Shown here: one piece after another, positions 1 through 7,467 of the stretch
How the letters are laid out: each line of letters opens with the position of its first letter
Position numbering within the stretch: the stretch's first letter is position 1
Origin: Petralouisia muris
GTDB taxonomy: Bacteria; Bacillota; Clostridia; Lachnospirales; Lachnospiraceae
Direction of reading: 5' to 3'
NCBI RefSeq assembly: GCF_004793545.1
Contig: NZ_SRYA01000048.1
Span: forward strand, 1-37,160
DNA: 37,160 nt
Notes under the pieces: generated by a model
Told to the model about the DNA's origin: nothing
Seen by the model: only the letters and a program-made list of their open reading frames with translations
The model's database searches: none
Position numbers and translations under genes: made by a program

Positions 1-63
1 GTTCGGTAAACTCTTGTTCTTTTTCTCTCCTCAAAAATCGCAATTTCCTATAAAGCAAGAAAA

Positions 64-94
64 GAGACAAAATTAGAAATTCTAATTTTGTCTC
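64..94 (-). terminator. Intrinsic terminator after the coiled-coil membrane protein gene
   Basis: A perfect 15-bp inverted repeat (arms 64-78 and 80-94, one central base) lies 10 bases past the stop of the minus-strand gene at 105-1268. On the minus strand it runs into a T-rich tail (TCTCTTTTCTT), so it should end that transcript. Positions 1-63 show no further gene. Confidence 0.8.
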
Positions 95-104
95 CCAAAC
101 AATT

Positions 105-1268
105 TCACTGTTCTGTTTCCCGGTCTTTTGATTCAATCTCCAAACTATCATCCGCTGCTGTCTCCAGTTTTGGATATTCTTCTTTTTTCTGAAACCGGGA
201 CAGCATATTATCTTTTTTCTCCAGCAGGTTCTGCTGCTGCCCTTCTTTTTCCAACAACTTTTGCTGCTGCTTTTCTTCTTTTTCCAACAATCTTTGCTGC
301 TGCTTTTCTTCTTTTTCTAACAGCCGCTGCCTCTGCTTTTCCTCTTTTTCTAATTGCTTTTTTTGTCTTGCCGCTTCCCGGCCCAGAAGTTTTTTCTGCT
401 GCTTTTCGGATTTTTCTCTGGATTTCTGGTTCTTGCGCACTTCCTTTCGGGCTGTCTTTTCAATTTCACGGATAGTCTCTCTGGCTTCACCCACCTTCCG
501 CTTCTCTTTCCGATAGGGATTATGGAAGAAATACGCTGCAGTTCCCACCACCAGTACGCAAATCCCAAAGATTGCCAGCCAGGGCAGAATCATATGATAC
601 TCCTGATAGCCCAGTTCAAAACAGATAAATACCACCATCATCAGGGGAAACATGAGGAGATACAGAATTTTGCAAATGATATCCAGGATTTTTCCCCTCT
701 TTTTCTCCTGAGCCAGAAGAGTTCCCTCAATCCCTGTAAAAGCAATCATAAACAGGCAAATCTGTGACTGGAACCCATGAAGGACGCCGCACAATGCCAC
801 CAACGCCACAGACAGCAGAAACAGGGAAAAGGCGCAGCCCTGGTAATAGGCATTCCGATATTCCCGAATCCCCTGCAGTTTATCTTCCGTGATTCCATAC
901 ATGGCATAGACCTGGGAGTCCATATGCTCCTGAAATTCCTGGTTGTATTTTCTGGCTTCCCTGGTCCGTTCCATATTCTTCTCAATGGACTGGTTCAGCC
1001 TGTCCAGTACGTCCTGTTCCTGACGGATCTGTTCAAACAACGCGTCCTCCGCTTCCCGCTGCTTCTGTATCTGGCTGTATATCCACTCTGCTTTCTGTAT
1101 CTTTAAACTTTCCCGCTCCTTTTTTGAACGTTCTTTTCCCAGACACTCCTTAATCTGGCCGCCCGGCAGCGCTGAATCTGCCGGACGCTCCTCCAATCCG
1201 CCGCCCGGCGATTCCGAATCTGACGGTGGATTCTTATCATACTCCTGAGTTTGCTCCCGTTCTTCCAT
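105..1268 (-). CDS. Hypothetical membrane protein with long coiled coils
   Basis: I do not recognise the family. The protein (about 387 residues) has a charged N-terminus, a coiled coil around residues 45-115, four hydrophobic segments between about residues 143 and 250, and then a long Lys/Glu/Gln-rich coiled coil to the end. The C-terminal part contains an 11-residue repeat of the type LEKEEKQQQRL, three to four times (about residues 302-352), encoded by 33-bp DNA repeats at about 215-365. An upstream in-frame ATG at 1283 exists, but the sequence between it and 1268 forms the ribosome binding site (AGAGGAAAG, seven bases before the ATG), so I chose 1268. The start lies inside the end of the upstream gene (32-bp overlap), which suggests translational coupling. 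The layout implies an inner-membrane anchor with cytoplasmic coiled coils; function is unknown. Confidence 0.75.
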   Translation of the reverse strand: MEEREQTQEYDKNPPSDSESPGGGLEERPADSALPGGQIKECLGKERSKKERESLKIQKAEWIYSQIQKQREAEDALFEQIRQEQDVLDRLNQSIEKNMERTREARKYNQEFQEHMDSQVYAMYGITEDKLQGIREYRNAYYQGCAFSLFLLSVALVALCGVLHGFQSQICLFMIAFTGIEGTLLAQEKKRGKILDIICKILYLLMFPLMMVVFICFELGYQEYHMILPWLAIFGICVLVVGTAAYFFHNPYRKEKRKVGEARETIREIEKTARKEVRKNQKSREKSEKQQKKLLGREAARQKKQLEKEEKQRQRLLEKEEKQQQRLLEKEEKQQQKLLEKEGQQQNLLEKKDNMLSRFQKKEEYPKLETAADDSLEIESKDRETEQ

Positions 1269-1629
1269 CTTCTTTCCTCTCATTGTATGCTTTTGTGGTT
1301 AAGCTGCCGTGAGGATATTTCTTTACATTTATTTTCTCTTTGTACCTCCGTCTCAGAGAACTCTCCTCCAGCAGGCGGCTGTACTCGGCTTCCCGCTTCC
1401 ACTTCTTCTTCCGTTCTGCCTTTATCTGAAATAATTCTTCCTTTGTAGGCCCGGAAAATCCATCGTCATTTCTCCAGTTCCTGCCGCGGATACTTTTTCT
1501 GTCTGCCTGACGAGCCAGCATAATCTGAAAACTGTGGTCCACAGCGGATTTTCCTTCTCCAGGTTCCATAGGGAAGAATTTTGAAAAAATATTTTCTGTA
1601 TGTTCTGATATTTGATACCTTGTGTCCAC
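1237..1629 (-). CDS. Hypothetical small charged protein
   Basis: This is a 130-residue, Lys/Arg/Glu-rich protein with no signal peptide, membrane segment or motif I recognise. The start is GTG at 1629, close behind a purine-rich stretch (AGGAAGGGGAATGGAG). Its last 11 codons overlap the start of the coiled-coil membrane protein gene, so the two are probably co-translated and may work together. No other gene on either strand explains the region. The assignment as coding rests on the overlap, the open frame and the ribosome binding site. Confidence 0.55.
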   Translation of the reverse strand: MDTRYQISEHTENIFSKFFPMEPGEGKSAVDHSFQIMLARQADRKSIRGRNWRNDDGFSGPTKEELFQIKAERKKKWKREAEYSRLLEESSLRRRYKEKINVKKYPHGSLTTKAYNERKEDGRTGANSGV

Positions 1630-1651
1630 GCTCCATTCCCCTTCCTGATTC

Positions 1652-2281
1652 TTATTTGTATTTTATATCGGCGGAAATTGGAAGAATCTCCCTGTCCTTG
1701 AAATAATATTTCCTGTCATGCTCGCCGATTTCCCGCATCACCCGGCAGGGATTCCCCACCGCCACCACATTTGCCGGAATGTCCTTCGTCACCACGCTCC
1801 CGGCTCCAATCACCGTATTGTCCCCAATGGTAACGCCCGGCATTACCACGGCTCCAGCTCCAATCCAGCAATTCCTTCCAATACGAACGGGCATATTATA
1901 CTGATAAAGCTGCTCCCGAAGCTCAGGCAGAATCGGATGCCCTGCAGTGGCAAGAGTGACATTTGGCCCAATCATCGTATAATCTCCGATGTAGATATGG
2001 GTATCGTCTACACAGGTCAGATGATAATTCGCATACACCATCTTTCCAAAATGGCAGTTCTTCCCGCCAAAATTAGCGTAAAACGGGGCTTCTATGTATA
2101 CTCCCTCACCGCAGTCCCCCAGCATGTCCTTCAGCATTTCCGCCCTCTGTTCCGCCTGGGAGGGTTTGGTCTGATTGTATTCACACAGCTTGTCCTGATA
2201 AACCACCTGCTCTTTAATAATCGCTTCATCTCCAGGCAAATACAGCTCTCCGGTGTGTAATTTTTCCTTCATGCCGCTCAT
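1652..2281 (-). CDS. Maltose/galactoside O-acetyltransferase family (LbH hexapeptide)
   Basis: The protein transfers an acetyl group from acetyl-CoA to a sugar hydroxyl and acts in the cytoplasm. At 209 residues it has the usual Maa/LacA/NodL length. It has an N-terminal helical Mac domain (KEKLHTGELYLPGDEA), then left-handed beta-helix hexapeptide repeats, the active-site stretch TLATAGHPI with the catalytic His, and the C-terminal repeats IGAGAVVMPGVTIGDNTVIGAGSVVTKD written here only as family hallmark segments of the helix, closing with VGNPCRV. A longer open frame starts at 2320, but a strong AGGAGG lies seven bases before the ATG at 2281, so I use 2281. The true acceptor sugar cannot be read from the sequence. 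Confidence 0.9.
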   Translation of the reverse strand: MSGMKEKLHTGELYLPGDEAIIKEQVVYQDKLCEYNQTKPSQAEQRAEMLKDMLGDCGEGVYIEAPFYANFGGKNCHFGKMVYANYHLTCVDDTHIYIGDYTMIGPNVTLATAGHPILPELREQLYQYNMPVRIGRNCWIGAGAVVMPGVTIGDNTVIGAGSVVTKDIPANVVAVGNPCRVMREIGEHDRKYYFKDREILPISADIKYK

Positions 2282-2344
2282 GATAAAACCTCCTGCAAAG
2301 AATTTTGTTGAGTATAGCACAAATGGAACTAAATTTCAATGCCG

Positions 2345-2613
2345 GCGGCCGTCTATCCTAAGAAATAATTCCTGAGCCTGCTTTTCCTTTGATGACATAT
2401 CATAAGCGACGAATATAATATCTCTGACTTCCCTGATTAACAACAAAATCAACCTCAAGCTGCTTGCGTACACGTTTTCCCTCTTGAGCTTTTCCATACA
2501 CATCTATGATTCCTATATCGGCATAATATCTGCGAATGAGTAATTCGTTATAAACAATATTTTCCATAATATGGGTCGGTTCCTGCTGTTGGAAGTTTAA
2601 TCTCGCATTTCAT
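2345..2613 (-). pseudogene. Remnant of a second DUF4143-type ATPase gene
   Basis: Translating the minus strand gives a fragment that aligns with residues near the C-terminus of the ATPase at 4585-5834. Shared stretches include NFQQQE, HIMENIVYNELLIR, RVRKQLEVDFV and QRYYI. After YYIR the frame hits a stop, but homology continues in another frame (AYDMSSKEKQAQE), so the piece carries a frameshift as well as lacking its N-terminal two thirds and its end. It is a relic of a paralogous copy. Confidence 0.8.
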
Positions 2614-2719
2614 ATGGTTGTAACAAAAAAGAACGATTCATAAAAAGAGAAGTATGGCTGATTGTATAGAGGAAAAATTTTATGCAAGGTGTGATATCTC
2701 ATTACCGTAGCGGGATGGG

Positions 2720-2962
2720 TTATTCATCCTCAAAGATAGTTTCGTTCATTTCAGGGAAATCCAATAATTCAGATACCATCATCCCCAAGCCAATTGCAAG
2801 TTTATGCAGTGTTTTCAGTTTTGGGTTCTTTGTTTTCCCAGACATAATATTTTCAACGGTGGATTGTGTAATGCCGGACAGCGTAGCCAGCTTGTTGATG
2901 GTAATGCCTTGTTCCCGACACAGCTTTGTGAGACGTAATATAATAACATCTGAATAAGTCAT
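2720..2962 (-). CDS. XRE-family transcriptional regulator
   Basis: This is an 80-residue Cro/CI-type DNA-binding protein that is nearly all helix-turn-helix. The recognition region reads ITINKLATLSGITQSTVENI and is followed by the KNPKLKTLHKLAIGLG pattern typical of HTH_3 domains. The ATG at 2962 is preceded at eight bases by AGGGGG, so it is preferred over the ATG at 2983. The gene is divergent from the decayed AAA-ATPase/RloB pair, and a perfect 14-bp palindrome lies between them, a likely operator. It may be the surviving regulator of that lost system; this is inference from position. Confidence 0.85.
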   Translation of the reverse strand: MTYSDVIILRLTKLCREQGITINKLATLSGITQSTVENIMSGKTKNPKLKTLHKLAIGLGMMVSELLDFPEMNETIFEDE

Positions 2963-3022
2963 ATAGAAATCCCCCTGTTGCAAGAATTAAGAAGCGTATA
3001 AAGGTGATTCCAAGCCAAGGTT

Positions 3023-3036
3023 AACGGTATACCGTT
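3023..3036. promoter_or_regulatory. Perfect palindrome, likely XRE operator
   Basis: AACGGTATACCGTT is a perfect 14-bp palindrome in the divergent spacer between the XRE gene and the AAA-ATPase remnant. Its size and symmetry fit the dyad operators bound by Cro/CI-type dimers. Confidence 0.5.
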
Positions 3037-3065
3037 TATTTCTCTATGTAGATACATATGGTAAA

Positions 3066-3921
3066 TTGTTTTTGCCAATTTCTGCGATTTATGGACCTAA
3101 TGGAGGAGGAAAATCTAATGTCTTAGAAGCATTGCATACATTGGATTCCAAAGTGTTAAGACCGCTCTGTGCGACTTGTGATAAGTCTGATTGCGATTAT
3201 AAAGTCCGTAAAATTCCGGTAGAACCATTTGCATTTTCTGAACAGGCAAAAGAGGAACCGACAGAATTTGAATTGTTTTTCAGAACGGTAAAAGCAGAAT
3301 ATCGTTACATTCTTCATGTGAAGAAAGGCGAAGTTGTTTATGAAAGTCTTGATCGGGTGAAAATGGATACCGGAAGACGTTCGGCGCTTTTCAGAAGAAA
3401 TACAGAATCAACAGAATTAAAAGGAATCTTCGGAAAATTAAAAATAAGTGAGGATCTCTCGCCAACCTTGCCTAGATGGGTATAGTGCAGAAATCACATT
3501 GTCGGAAGAATCCAGTGAGACAAGAAAATTGTTCGGTTTACTTCCGTTAATTGCAAAAAGTCTGATTTATGGAAGTGCGCTGGTTATTGATGAATTGGAC
3601 GCAAAGATTCATCCTGTATTACTGCAATATGTGATTAAGCTATTTACAGATATGAATATTAACAAGAAAGGCGGGCAATTAATTTTCACTTTACATGATT
3701 TGTCTACCATGAATAACGAAGTATTCAGGAGAGACGAAATCTGGTTTGCGGCAAAGGGAAGAGGACAGAATTCAGGATTATATTCTTTGGTTGAGTCTAA
3801 AAATGATAATGGAGAATCTGTTCGTAAGGACACAAAATATGATAAACAATATTTGGAAGGTAAATATGGTGCAGATCCCTATCTGAAGAAAATCATAGAC
3901 TGGAGTGATGTAGGTGCCTAA
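3066..3921 (+). pseudogene. Decayed AAA15/RloA-type ATPase
   Basis: Two open pieces in different frames (3066-3485 and about 3460-3921) together carry the marks of an OLD/RloA-like AAA ATPase. The Walker A is GPNGGGKSN near the first start, and the second piece has a signature-like region (EESSETRKLF), a Walker B (LVIDELDAKIHP) and a late FTLHDLS switch. Intact relatives are usually around 400 residues or more and keep a long insert between these halves. Here that middle is missing and the frame changes at about 3460-3485. The N-terminal beta strands before Walker A are also missing, and the first piece can only start at TTG. The gene is therefore truncated, internally deleted and frameshifted. 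It overlaps the RloB remnant by eight bases, as in intact two-gene systems. Confidence 0.85.
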
Positions 3922-4352
3922 AAAGCAGGAATGGAGGCATAGAAGAAGAAACGCCGCCAAGAGCATCTGGAGAAGAAAAAGTATCGCTATTATATCTTTT
4001 GTGAAGGTGAACAGACAGAAACCCAATATTTTGCAGGCTTTACGCAATTGATTGAAGAGAATCCAATCTATAAGGTTATGGCGCTGATAAAACTAGAGCC
4101 CTGTGCAGCAGAGACAATGAGAGTACTTGGTATGTCTGAGAGGTATGTGAAAAAGAATAAGATACAAAAGGGGCAGATTTGGTTTCTTTTAACCTTTGTT
4201 TATTATAATCGAATCATCATAGGTCGGAGTATATTTCCTTTTTGAATGAGAAATTCAGTGAGATTGGGAGATATCAGAAAAATATGAAGGATATTTTTGA
4301 TATTCTGATGGAGAAAGGGAATCTAAAGTTAGTGATACGGTATGCAAAGTAA
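3914..4352 (+). pseudogene. Decayed RloB-like gene
   Basis: Reading across three frames gives a recognisable RloB-type protein. It starts VPKKQEWRHRRRN from GTG at 3914, then, shifted, KKKYRYYIFCEGEQTETQYF and GFTQLIEENPIYK, then ERYVKKNKIQKGQIW. After a gap it resumes with EYISFLNEKFSEIG and the tail MKDIFDILMEKGN to the stop at 4350-4352. The CEGE.TE.QYF motif is the N-terminal Toprim-like mark of RloB. At least two frame changes and a large central deletion make it non-functional. RloA/RloB-type ATPase-nuclease pairs occur in restriction-linked loci and resemble known phage-defence pairs (OLD/PARIS logic); the intact ancestor probably had that role. Confidence 0.8.
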
Positions 4353-4389
4353 AATGATCATCCTGGTGGATAGCAGGCATCACGATATA

Positions 4390-4572
4390 CTAAAGCAGTT
4401 CTAATATCTTTCCTATCTCTCCATTCAAACAGATGGATCGCTTTTCTATCTTCTTCGGACAGAAGGCCTCCCCATAATTGATGCCAACATACACCGCCTT
4501 CGGATTCTCCGCCGTCATCTGCCAGAATGGGTATTTGATGATACCCGGGGTGTTATGTTTATTGCGCACCAC
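4390..4572 (-). pseudogene. C-terminal fragment of a second SIR2-family gene
   Basis: The 60-residue frame matches the C-terminal part of the SIR2 protein at 5991-6881. It shares NTPGIIKYPFW, then a variable stretch, then KRSIC versus DRSIC and GEIGKILEL versus ADIGEVLCQL. The whole Rossmann core before NTPG is absent, so this is a truncated paralogue, not a gene. It sits immediately downstream of the broken DUF4143 ATPase. Confidence 0.8.
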
Positions 4573-4584
4573 ATAATTTGCAAA

Positions 4585-5834
4585 TTACAGTTCCAGGCTA
4601 TTCGGTTTCAAAAGGAAATCCATAATCCCCATAACCACAATTCCTTCCCCATTTCGCCATAATTTAATCCTGTCCTTGACCACGATGATTTTCTTGAAAG
4701 AATCGCCAATATGCACCAATGACTTCTGCTCCTGCTGCATTTTGCTGCTGTCCGGAATCGCAAAGGCAGACTGGATATAATATCTCTGATTGCCACGGTT
4801 ACAGACAAAATCCACCTCCAGCCTCTTGCGAACCACTTTTCCATTCTCATCTCGTTCGGAATGCTCCACAACGCCAACATCCACATTAAATCCTCTGATC
4901 AACAGTTCATTATAGATAATGTTCTCCATAATATGATTCTCTTCCTGCTGTCTGAAGTTAAGCTGAGCATTGCGCAGCCCAACATCCGTGAAATAATACT
5001 TAAAAGGAGAAGCAATATACCGCTTTCCCTTAATGTCATACCGCTCTGCTTTACTGATAATAAAAGCCTCTAACAGATATCCAATATAAACTCCTATGGT
5101 TTTGTCGCTGACATTCATCCCATTGCTGCCAAAAGTATTTGCCAGTTTCGTCGGATTGGTCAGCGAACCCACCGCCGATGCAAGGATATTTACCAATGCT
5201 GCCATACAGTTGTCTCCACGCAGCCTGTGACGCTCTTCAATATCCTTCAGATACAATTCCCTGCACAAATCAATCAGATATTTTGACTTTAATTCATCTG
5301 TTTTTCTGCTGAGTATCAGCGGCAATCCTCCATAGGTACAATAATCCATCCACGCATCATATGTATCTCCTGAATATGCAGAAACATATTCCGAAAAACA
5401 TAACGGATAAACCCGGATTTCATCTCCGCGCCCCCGAAATTCCGTCAGTACATCGGTGGAAAGGAATTTTGAATTGCTTCCTGTTACATAGATGTCCAGA
5501 TTCTCCCTTCTGTTCAGGCCATTGAGTACCGCCTCAAATCCCCTGCACATCTGGACCTCGTCCAAAAAACATACCATATGCCATCATCGGATATACGCTC
5601 TTTAATATAGCCGCCCAGTTTCCTGCTGTCATGCAGGTCTCCATAATCATCATCCAGCGGAATTCTGATAATTCTGGATTCCTCTACGCCAGAACCTAAG
5701 AGATACTGATAATATAACTTAAACAGCAAGTATGATTTTCCGCATCTCCTAATACCAGTAACCACTTTAATCAAGCCATTTTCTCTACGTTCAATCAGCC
5801 GATTCAAATACAAATCCCTCTTAATTGTCTCCAT
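4585..5834 (-). pseudogene. DUF4143/AAA_14 ATPase, broken by a one-base frameshift
   Basis: This is a P-loop ATPase of the large AAA_14 + DUF4143 family, about 416 residues if repaired. The first part (from ATG 5834, ribosome binding site TAAGGAG) has Walker A GIRRCGKS and runs to about 5570. The second part, in another frame, starts just before Walker B (FLDEVQ) and continues through YVTGSNS, the sensor-like region, and the DUF4143 nuclease-like C-terminal domain (RLEVDFVCN, RYYIQSAF). The break lies in a run of six A on the plus strand (5564-5569); a seventh would restore YVFLDEV. It is otherwise intact, so the break is recent, a sequencing error, or bypassed. Members are often scattered, horizontally moved genes of unclear function. 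Confidence 0.85.
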
Positions 5835-5886
5835 CCTTTTCTCCTTACTTCGGAATATTGTAAAATGTTGCTTTTCTCCGTAGTTT

Positions 5887-5915
5887 ACTATAGCAAATCA
5901 AAATAGAAAGGGCAA
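5887..5915 (-). promoter_or_regulatory. Sigma-A-type promoter for the DUF4143 ATPase
   Basis: On the minus strand TTGCCC (5910-5915) and TATAGT (5887-5892) are 17 bases apart, about 55 bases before the ATG at 5834. Confidence 0.5.
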
Positions 5916-5990
5916 TGTATTATAACTATTATACGCCGAACTTTATGAAAAATATGCATTTCCCCGAAATAAGGTTCTATTGGAAAATTT

Positions 5991-6881
5991 TTATTCATTA
6001 TCAAAAAAACAGCTATTTATGTGAAGCTTCTGAATCTGTTGTTTCCCATAAATATCTAACTGACAGAGTACTTCCCCGATGTCCGCCTGAATGCAGATGG
6101 ATCTATCTTTAATTTCCTCCGGTGCATAAGCCTCTTTGGCATTGATGCAGATATATTGTGCATTTTTCCACTCATTGACCATGTGCCAGAAAGGGTATTT
6201 AATAATCCCAGGGGTATTCCCTCCAACCCCAAGCTCCAGAAACAGAATCCGCCGGTTTTTATAATTCTGGATAAACTCACGATACCGTTCTGCAGCCGAA
6301 TGCCACCCCGCATCCTGTACAAATAAATCATCCTGCCGCAGATTCATCGTCATAGGCGCACCGCAGACCGGACAGCTTGGTACAAGTTCTGAAGGAACTT
6401 TCATTTCTTTTTGTTCCGAAATCATACTCCTCACGGTTTCTTCATTATCATAAGTTTTGTTATGGCAGGCTTTGGAACACTGCCACAACCCATAATCTCC
6501 CTGAGTGTAAAACAGCCGCTTTTTATCAAAACCGGCTCTCTGGAACTGATGGTCCACATTTGTGGTCAGTACAAAATAATTCCTCTCTTTCATCAACTGA
6601 TGTAATCGAGAATATACCGGCTTGGGAGTGTCCACATACCTATTGTAATAAATATGCCTGCTCCACCATGCCCAATATTCCTCCAAGGTTTCATAAGGAT
6701 AGAAACCACCGGCATACATATCTGAAATATGATATTTTTCTATAAAATCTCCAAAATACTTTTCAAACCGCTCCCCGCTGTAGGTAAACCCGGCAGAAGC
6801 CGATAAACCGGCGCCTGCTCCAATTACAACAGCTTCCGCTTCAGCCAGGGCATTTTTCAGCTTATCCATCTCTCTGCTCAT
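5991..6881 (-). CDS. SIR2-family protein, probable SirTM-like ADP-ribosyltransferase/deacylase
   Basis: This 296-residue protein has the sirtuin NAD fold. GAGAGLSASAG (21-31) binds NAD, TTNVD (106-110) carries the conserved Asn/Asp, and Cys135, Cys139, Cys170 and Cys173 form the zinc site. In ordinary sirtuins a catalytic His follows in an LHG motif; here the position is Gln127 (YTQGD), 19 residues after Asn108. As I recall, that Asn-to-Gln spacing and the His-to-Gln change are marks of the SirTM (class M) enzymes, which ADP-ribosylate lipoylated GcvH-L beside a macrodomain hydrolase. No macrodomain, GcvH-L or lipoate ligase gene lies nearby; the partner is instead the DUF4143 ATPase just downstream. 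The substrate is therefore open. The ribosome binding site is weak, so the exact start (6881 or 6869) is uncertain. Confidence 0.85.
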   Translation of the reverse strand: MSREMDKLKNALAEAEAVVIGAGAGLSASAGFTYSGERFEKYFGDFIEKYHISDMYAGGFYPYETLEEYWAWWSRHIYYNRYVDTPKPVYSRLHQLMKERNYFVLTTNVDHQFQRAGFDKKRLFYTQGDYGLWQCSKACHNKTYDNEETVRSMISEQKEMKVPSELVPSCPVCGAPMTMNLRQDDLFVQDAGWHSAAERYREFIQNYKNRRILFLELGVGGNTPGIIKYPFWHMVNEWKNAQYICINAKEAYAPEEIKDRSICIQADIGEVLCQLDIYGKQQIQKLHINSCFFDNE

Positions 6882-6945
6882 CTACAAACCACACTGATCC
6901 TTTCTTTGATATGACTGCCCTTATTTATGTTTTCGTTATATACTT

Positions 6946-6989
6946 TTTTGTTACAACAAAATAATATCACAACACAGTCGTAATATCAA
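6946..6989 (-). promoter_or_regulatory. SIR2 gene promoter with adjacent palindrome; rest of the 6882-7146 gap
   Basis: On the minus strand TTGATA (6984-6989) and TATTAT (6961-6966) are 17 bases apart. Directly downstream, TTTTGTTGTAACAAAA (6946-6961) is a perfect 7-2-7 palindrome touching the -10, a plausible operator. The rest of the 6882-7146 gap is AT-rich and shows no coding sequence. A similar GTTGTAACAAAAAAG string occurs at about 2618-2632 beside the other ATPase remnant. Confidence 0.5.
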
Positions 6990-7146
6990 TAGTTACAACT
7001 ATAAAATTTTAATAAAGTAGAAGTCTTTAGAATTTCACTCCAATTACTTCGCACTGTTACATTATCTTTCTCTCCCAATCCATGCTTTCGCACTGTTTTT
7101 TACGCAAAACCCAAATCCATTCTGTCAAAAAAACTGCAAAACAAAA

Positions 7147-7175
7147 AAGGCTAATCCATTTATGAATCAAGCCTT
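7147..7175 (-). terminator. Terminator of the tRNA operon
   Basis: On the minus strand AAGGCT and AGCCTT enclose a partly paired loop and are followed by TTTTTTG, a few bases after tRNA-Leu. Confidence 0.65.
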
Positions 7176-7183
7176 ATTACAAA

Positions 7184-7267
7184 TGCCGCAGACCGGAATC
7201 GAACCGGTACGATGTCGCCACCACAGGATTTTAAGTCCTGCGCGTCTGCCAGTTCCGCCACTGCGGC
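7184..7267 (-). tRNA. tRNA-Leu (UAA anticodon)
   Basis: The minus strand folds as an 84-base class II tRNA. The acceptor GCCGCAG pairs with CTGCGGC plus discriminator A, the D-arm has GGCAGAC, the anticodon loop is CTTAAAA with anticodon TAA, there is a long variable arm (TGGTGGCGACA), and the T-arm is GGTTCGATTCC. The 3' CCA is not encoded, so it must be added after transcription. Confidence 0.95.
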
Positions 7268-7299
7268 AAACTCTATTCAATTATCAAAACATAAGGTAA

Positions 7300-7381
<82 letters not shown>

Positions 7382-7429
7382 ATAATGCAAGAGGTAAATC
7401 ATACAATTTGATTTCCTCAGCTAAGTTGT

Positions 7430-7458
7430 ATTATAACATATGATTTTTCCGCTTGCAA
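7430..7458 (-). promoter_or_regulatory. Promoter of the tRNA-Tyr/tRNA-Leu operon
   Basis: On the minus strand TTGCAA (7453-7458) and a perfect TATAAT (7430-7435) are 17 bases apart, about 48 bases before tRNA-Tyr and just past the stop of the GH13 gene. Confidence 0.7.
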
Positions 7459-7467
7459 GATAATTTT

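Noticed and set aside
2984-3065. -35/-10 pair for the XRE gene
   Set aside because: TTGGCT and TATACG are at the wrong spacing; only the palindrome is well supported.
5514-5577. Programmed ribosomal frameshift in the DUF4143 ATPase
   Set aside because: The A/T run could be slippery, but I see no stimulatory structure or internal ribosome binding site pattern typical of programmed sites in this family; a plain deletion or sequencing error is simpler.
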